From Pseudomonas oryzagri (GTDB lineage: Bacteria; Pseudomonadota; Gammaproteobacteria; Pseudomonadales; Pseudomonadaceae), in contig NZ_JAJHPU010000036.1 in the NCBI RefSeq assembly GCF_020831405.1, forward strand, positions 1-64,000: a DNA stretch of 64,000 nucleotides, in the 5' to 3' direction. Both the position numbers and the translations under genes were made by a program. Positions 59,937 through 64,000 of this stretch are shown here, in pieces; the stretch's first letter is position 1; every line of letters starts with the position of its first letter. The notes beneath the pieces are model-generated. The model saw nothing but the letters and a program-made list of their open reading frames with translations, had not been told where the DNA came from and searched no databases.

Positions 59937-60899
59937 ATGTCCGAACTCATCCAATTGTGCGCCGAGGTGCCGTCCGATCTGGGCGGTCAGCGGCTTGACC
60001 AGGTCGCCGCCCAGGTTTTCCCCGAACATTCCCGTTCGCGTCTGGCCGGCTGGATCAAGGATGGTCGCCTCACCGTCGACGGCGCCGTGCTGCGCCCGCG
60101 CGACATCGTCCACGGCGGCGCCGTGCTGAGCCTCGAGGCCGAGCGCGAGGCGCAGGTCGAATACCAGGCCCAGGACATCGCCCTGAACATCGTCTACGAG
60201 GACGACCAGTTGCTGGTGCTCGACAAGCCGGCTGGCCTGGTGGTGCACCCGGCCGCCGGGCACGCCGACGGCACCCTGCTCAATGCCCTGCTGCACCATG
60301 CCCCCGGGCTGGCCAGCGTGCCGCGCGCCGGCATCGTCCACCGCCTGGACAAGGACACCACCGGCCTGATGGTGGTGGCCAAGACCCTCGAGGCGCACAC
60401 CCAGCTGGTCGCCCAGCTGCAGGCACGCAGCGTCAGCCGCATCTACGAGGCCATCGTGGTCGGCGTGGTGACCGCCGGCGGCAAGGTCGACGCGCCGATC
60501 GGCCGCCATCCCCAGCAGCGCCAGAAGATGGCGGTGACCAGCACCGGCAAGCCCGCGGTCAGCCACTATCGCGTACTCGAGCGCTTCCGCGCGCATACCC
60601 ACGTGCGGGTCAAGCTGGAGACCGGGCGCACCCACCAGATTCGCGTGCACATGGCCCACGAGCACTTCCCGCTGGTCGGCGATCCGGTCTATGGGGGGCG
60701 CTTCCGCATTCCGCCGGCGGCCAACCCGGTGCTGGTGCAGAGTCTGCGCGACTACCCGCGTCAGGCGCTGCACGCACGTTTCCTCGAACTGGACCATCCG
60801 GTCACCGGCGAGCGTCTGGGCTGGGAGTCGCCGCTGCCGGACGATTTCGTCGAGCTGCTCAACCTGCTGCGCGGCGACCGCGAGGCCTTTATCGGATGA
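59937..60899 (+). CDS. rluD: 23S rRNA pseudouridine synthase RluD
   Basis: A 320-residue synthase making pseudouridines at 1911, 1915 and 1917 of 23S rRNA (E. coli numbering). The N-terminal S4 domain ([24 protein letters not shown]) precedes the catalytic domain with the catalytic Asp in [22 protein letters not shown] and [20 protein letters not shown] follow. ATG 59937 gives the family N-terminus; another ATG lies three codons upstream. It is divergent from bamD and overlaps pgeF (ATGA). Confidence 0.96.
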   Translation: MSELIQLCAEVPSDLGGQRLDQVAAQVFPEHSRSRLAGWIKDGRLTVDGAVLRPRDIVHGGAVLSLEAEREAQVEYQAQDIALNIVYEDDQLLVLDKPAGLVVHPAAGHADGTLLNALLHHAPGLASVPRAGIVHRLDKDTTGLMVVAKTLEAHTQLVAQLQARSVSRIYEAIVVGVVTAGGKVDAPIGRHPQQRQKMAVTSTGKPAVSHYRVLERFRAHTHVRVKLETGRTHQIRVHMAHEHFPLVGDPVYGGRFRIPPAANPVLVQSLRDYPRQALHARFLELDHPVTGERLGWESPLPDDFVELLNLLRGDREAFIG

Positions 60900-61645
60900 G
60901 CTTCGGTTGGGCTGACCTGCTGATCCCCGATTGGCCGGCGCCGGCCGGCGTGCGTGCCTGCGTCACCACGCGCCGCGGCGGCGTCAGCGCCGCACCCTTC
61001 GATGCGCTCAACCTGGGCGATCATGTCGGCGACGATCCGCTCGCGGTGGCCGAGAACCGCCGTCGCCTGCAGGCGCTGCTCGGCTGCCGCGCCGCCTGGC
61101 TCGACCAGGTGCACGGCGTGGCCGTGGTCGAGGCCGACCCGAATCGGGTGCTCGAGGCCGACGCCAGCTGGAGCGCCACCCCGGGGGTGGCCTGCACGGT
61201 GATGACCGCCGATTGCCTGCCGGTTCTGTTCTGCGACCGCGCCGGCACGCGCGTGGCGGCCGTCCATGCCGGCTGGCGCGGGCTGGTCGCCGGGGTGCTG
61301 GAGGCCAGCGTCGCCGCGCTGGGCTGCCCGGCGGACCAGGTGCTGGCCTGGCTGGGGCCGGCCATCGGCCCGCAGGCCTTCGAGGTCGGCGCCGAGGTGC
61401 GCGAAGCTTTCCTCGCCCAGCATCCCGAGGCCGCCGCGGCCTTCGTGCCGAGCGTCAATCCCGGCCGTTTCATGGCCGATCTCTACCAGCTGGCGCGCAT
61501 CCGCCTGGCCGCGGCCGGCGTCAGCGCGGTGTACGGCGGCGGCCTGTGCACCTTCAGCGACGCCACGCGCTTCTACTCCTACCGCCGCGCGCCGCGTAGC
61601 GGCCGGCTGGCCAGTCTGGTCTGGCTGGAGCCGACGCCGGCCTGA
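60896..61645 (+). CDS. pgeF: Purine nucleoside phosphorylase/laccase-domain protein PgeF (YfiH)
   Basis: A 249-residue YfiH/DUF152 protein. The zinc site is visible as WLDQVHGV (H), [10 protein letters not shown] (C) and [10 protein letters not shown] (H). Family members have purine nucleoside phosphorylase or adenosine deaminase activity, and E. coli YfiH has been linked to peptidoglycan editing. ATGA overlap with rluD, a pairing conserved in many gammaproteobacteria. Confidence 0.94.
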   Translation: MSFGWADLLIPDWPAPAGVRACVTTRRGGVSAAPFDALNLGDHVGDDPLAVAENRRRLQALLGCRAAWLDQVHGVAVVEADPNRVLEADASWSATPGVACTVMTADCLPVLFCDRAGTRVAAVHAGWRGLVAGVLEASVAALGCPADQVLAWLGPAIGPQAFEVGAEVREAFLAQHPEAAAAFVPSVNPGRFMADLYQLARIRLAAAGVSAVYGGGLCTFSDATRFYSYRRAPRSGRLASLVWLEPTPA

Positions 61646-61655
61646 GCGAGCCCAG

Positions 61656-61680
61656 GGTAGTCGCTCGCGAAGCGATTACC
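61656..61680. repeat. REP-like hairpin after pgeF
   Basis: GGTAGTCGCT (61656-61665) pairs with AGCGATTACC (61671-61680) apart from one G-T wobble, loop CGCGA, with no T-run. This and the rest of the 347-bp gap before clpB hold no convincing gene. Confidence 0.4.
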
Positions 61681-61896
61681 TACAAGGAGGTTGCGCTCAT
61701 CTCATCGGTAGGCGGTCGCTGCGCAAGTCTTCTGTCCTGCGGCCCTGACGGGGGTGGCGGTTGGCGGGCTGGGTGATAAAGCGCGCGCCGCGGTTTTCCG
61801 GTACGCGCCTGCTTCCGGCCTGAGGAAAAGCTCCCGCGTTCGTCCCCCACCCGGCAGGGTGTCGCGCCACGCTTGACGCCAATCAAATCCCTCCCC

Positions 61897-61924
61897 CTTG
61901 AATCGTCTGCAATCGTCCTTATCT
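61897..61924 (+). promoter_or_regulatory. Candidate heat-shock (sigma-32) promoter of clpB
   Basis: CTTGAA (61897-61902), a 14-bp spacer and CCTTATCT (61917-61924), against a sigma-32 consensus of CTTGAA and CCCCATnT. It lies about 70 bp before the clpB start. The -35 matches fully and the -10 partly. Confidence 0.55.
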
Positions 61925-61992
61925 ATCCTGCATCCCAATTTCCCGGCGGATGCCGCAAGGCCGCTCCGCCGCTGCTTGCGAAGGACGAACCC

Positions 61993-64000
<2,008 letters not shown>

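Overview
The window is about 64 kb of GC-rich DNA with dense, often overlapping genes. Gene content and order are those of a Pseudomonadaceae chromosome (Pseudomonas, Azotobacter or a close relative). The best markers are lolB-ispE-tRNA-Gln-prs-rplY-pth-ychF, hemA-prfA-prmC-moeB-murI, pilS-pilR, bamD-rluD-pgeF-clpB and holD-rimI. There is no prophage, integrase or CRISPR array. I could not assign a species.

Layout. (1) 0.1-9.8 kb, mostly + strand: a PqiA/PqiB-type lipid-transport operon with PqiA split into two genes and six MCE repeats in PqiB; leuA, holD, rimI; an FAD amine oxidase; a DMT exporter preceded by a 28-codon upstream ORF; and a Cys-rich membrane-anchored unknown. (2) 9.9-18 kb: tRNA-Met, then an arginine/ornithine module. 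It has a polar amino-acid ABC transporter operon ending in an Lrp gene, a second Lrp gene divergent from an arginase, a CtlX-type guanidino hydrolase and an ornithine cyclodeaminase. Together these would import basic amino acids, convert arginine (and perhaps citrulline) to ornithine, and cyclise ornithine to proline. Several promoters here share a short dyad, and two share about 110 bp of upstream DNA. (3) 18.2-30.3 kb: core housekeeping genes for translation (ychF, pth, rplY, two tRNA-Gln, prfA, prmC), PRPP synthesis (prs), isoprenoids (ispE), lipoprotein localisation (lolB), haem (hemA), cofactors (moeB) and cell wall (murI). (4) 30.4-36.2 kb: pagL-like deacylase, renalase-like oxidase, an SDR gene with hemH, a lytic transglycosylase and cueR.

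(5) 36.5-49.6 kb: a complete one-way Tad (tight adherence, type IVb Flp pilus) operon: flp, tadV, an unusual AAA ATPase, rcpC, rcpA, an 89-residue lipoprotein in the rcpB position, tadG, tadE, tadF, tadZ, tadA, tadB, tadC, tadD, ending in a strong terminator. Directly after it lies an intact IS2-type element (1330 bp, 5-bp target duplication). The element landed in the last codons of a convergent AraC-type regulator that carries a degenerate receiver domain. The AAA ATPase, the small lipoprotein and the hybrid regulator are the least standard parts of the locus and the best candidates for new biology.

(6) 52-64 kb: gdhA, the PilS/PilR two-component system of type IVa pili, a small zinc-ribbon membrane protein, nadE, bamD, rluD, pgeF and the 5' three quarters of clpB, which runs off the window.
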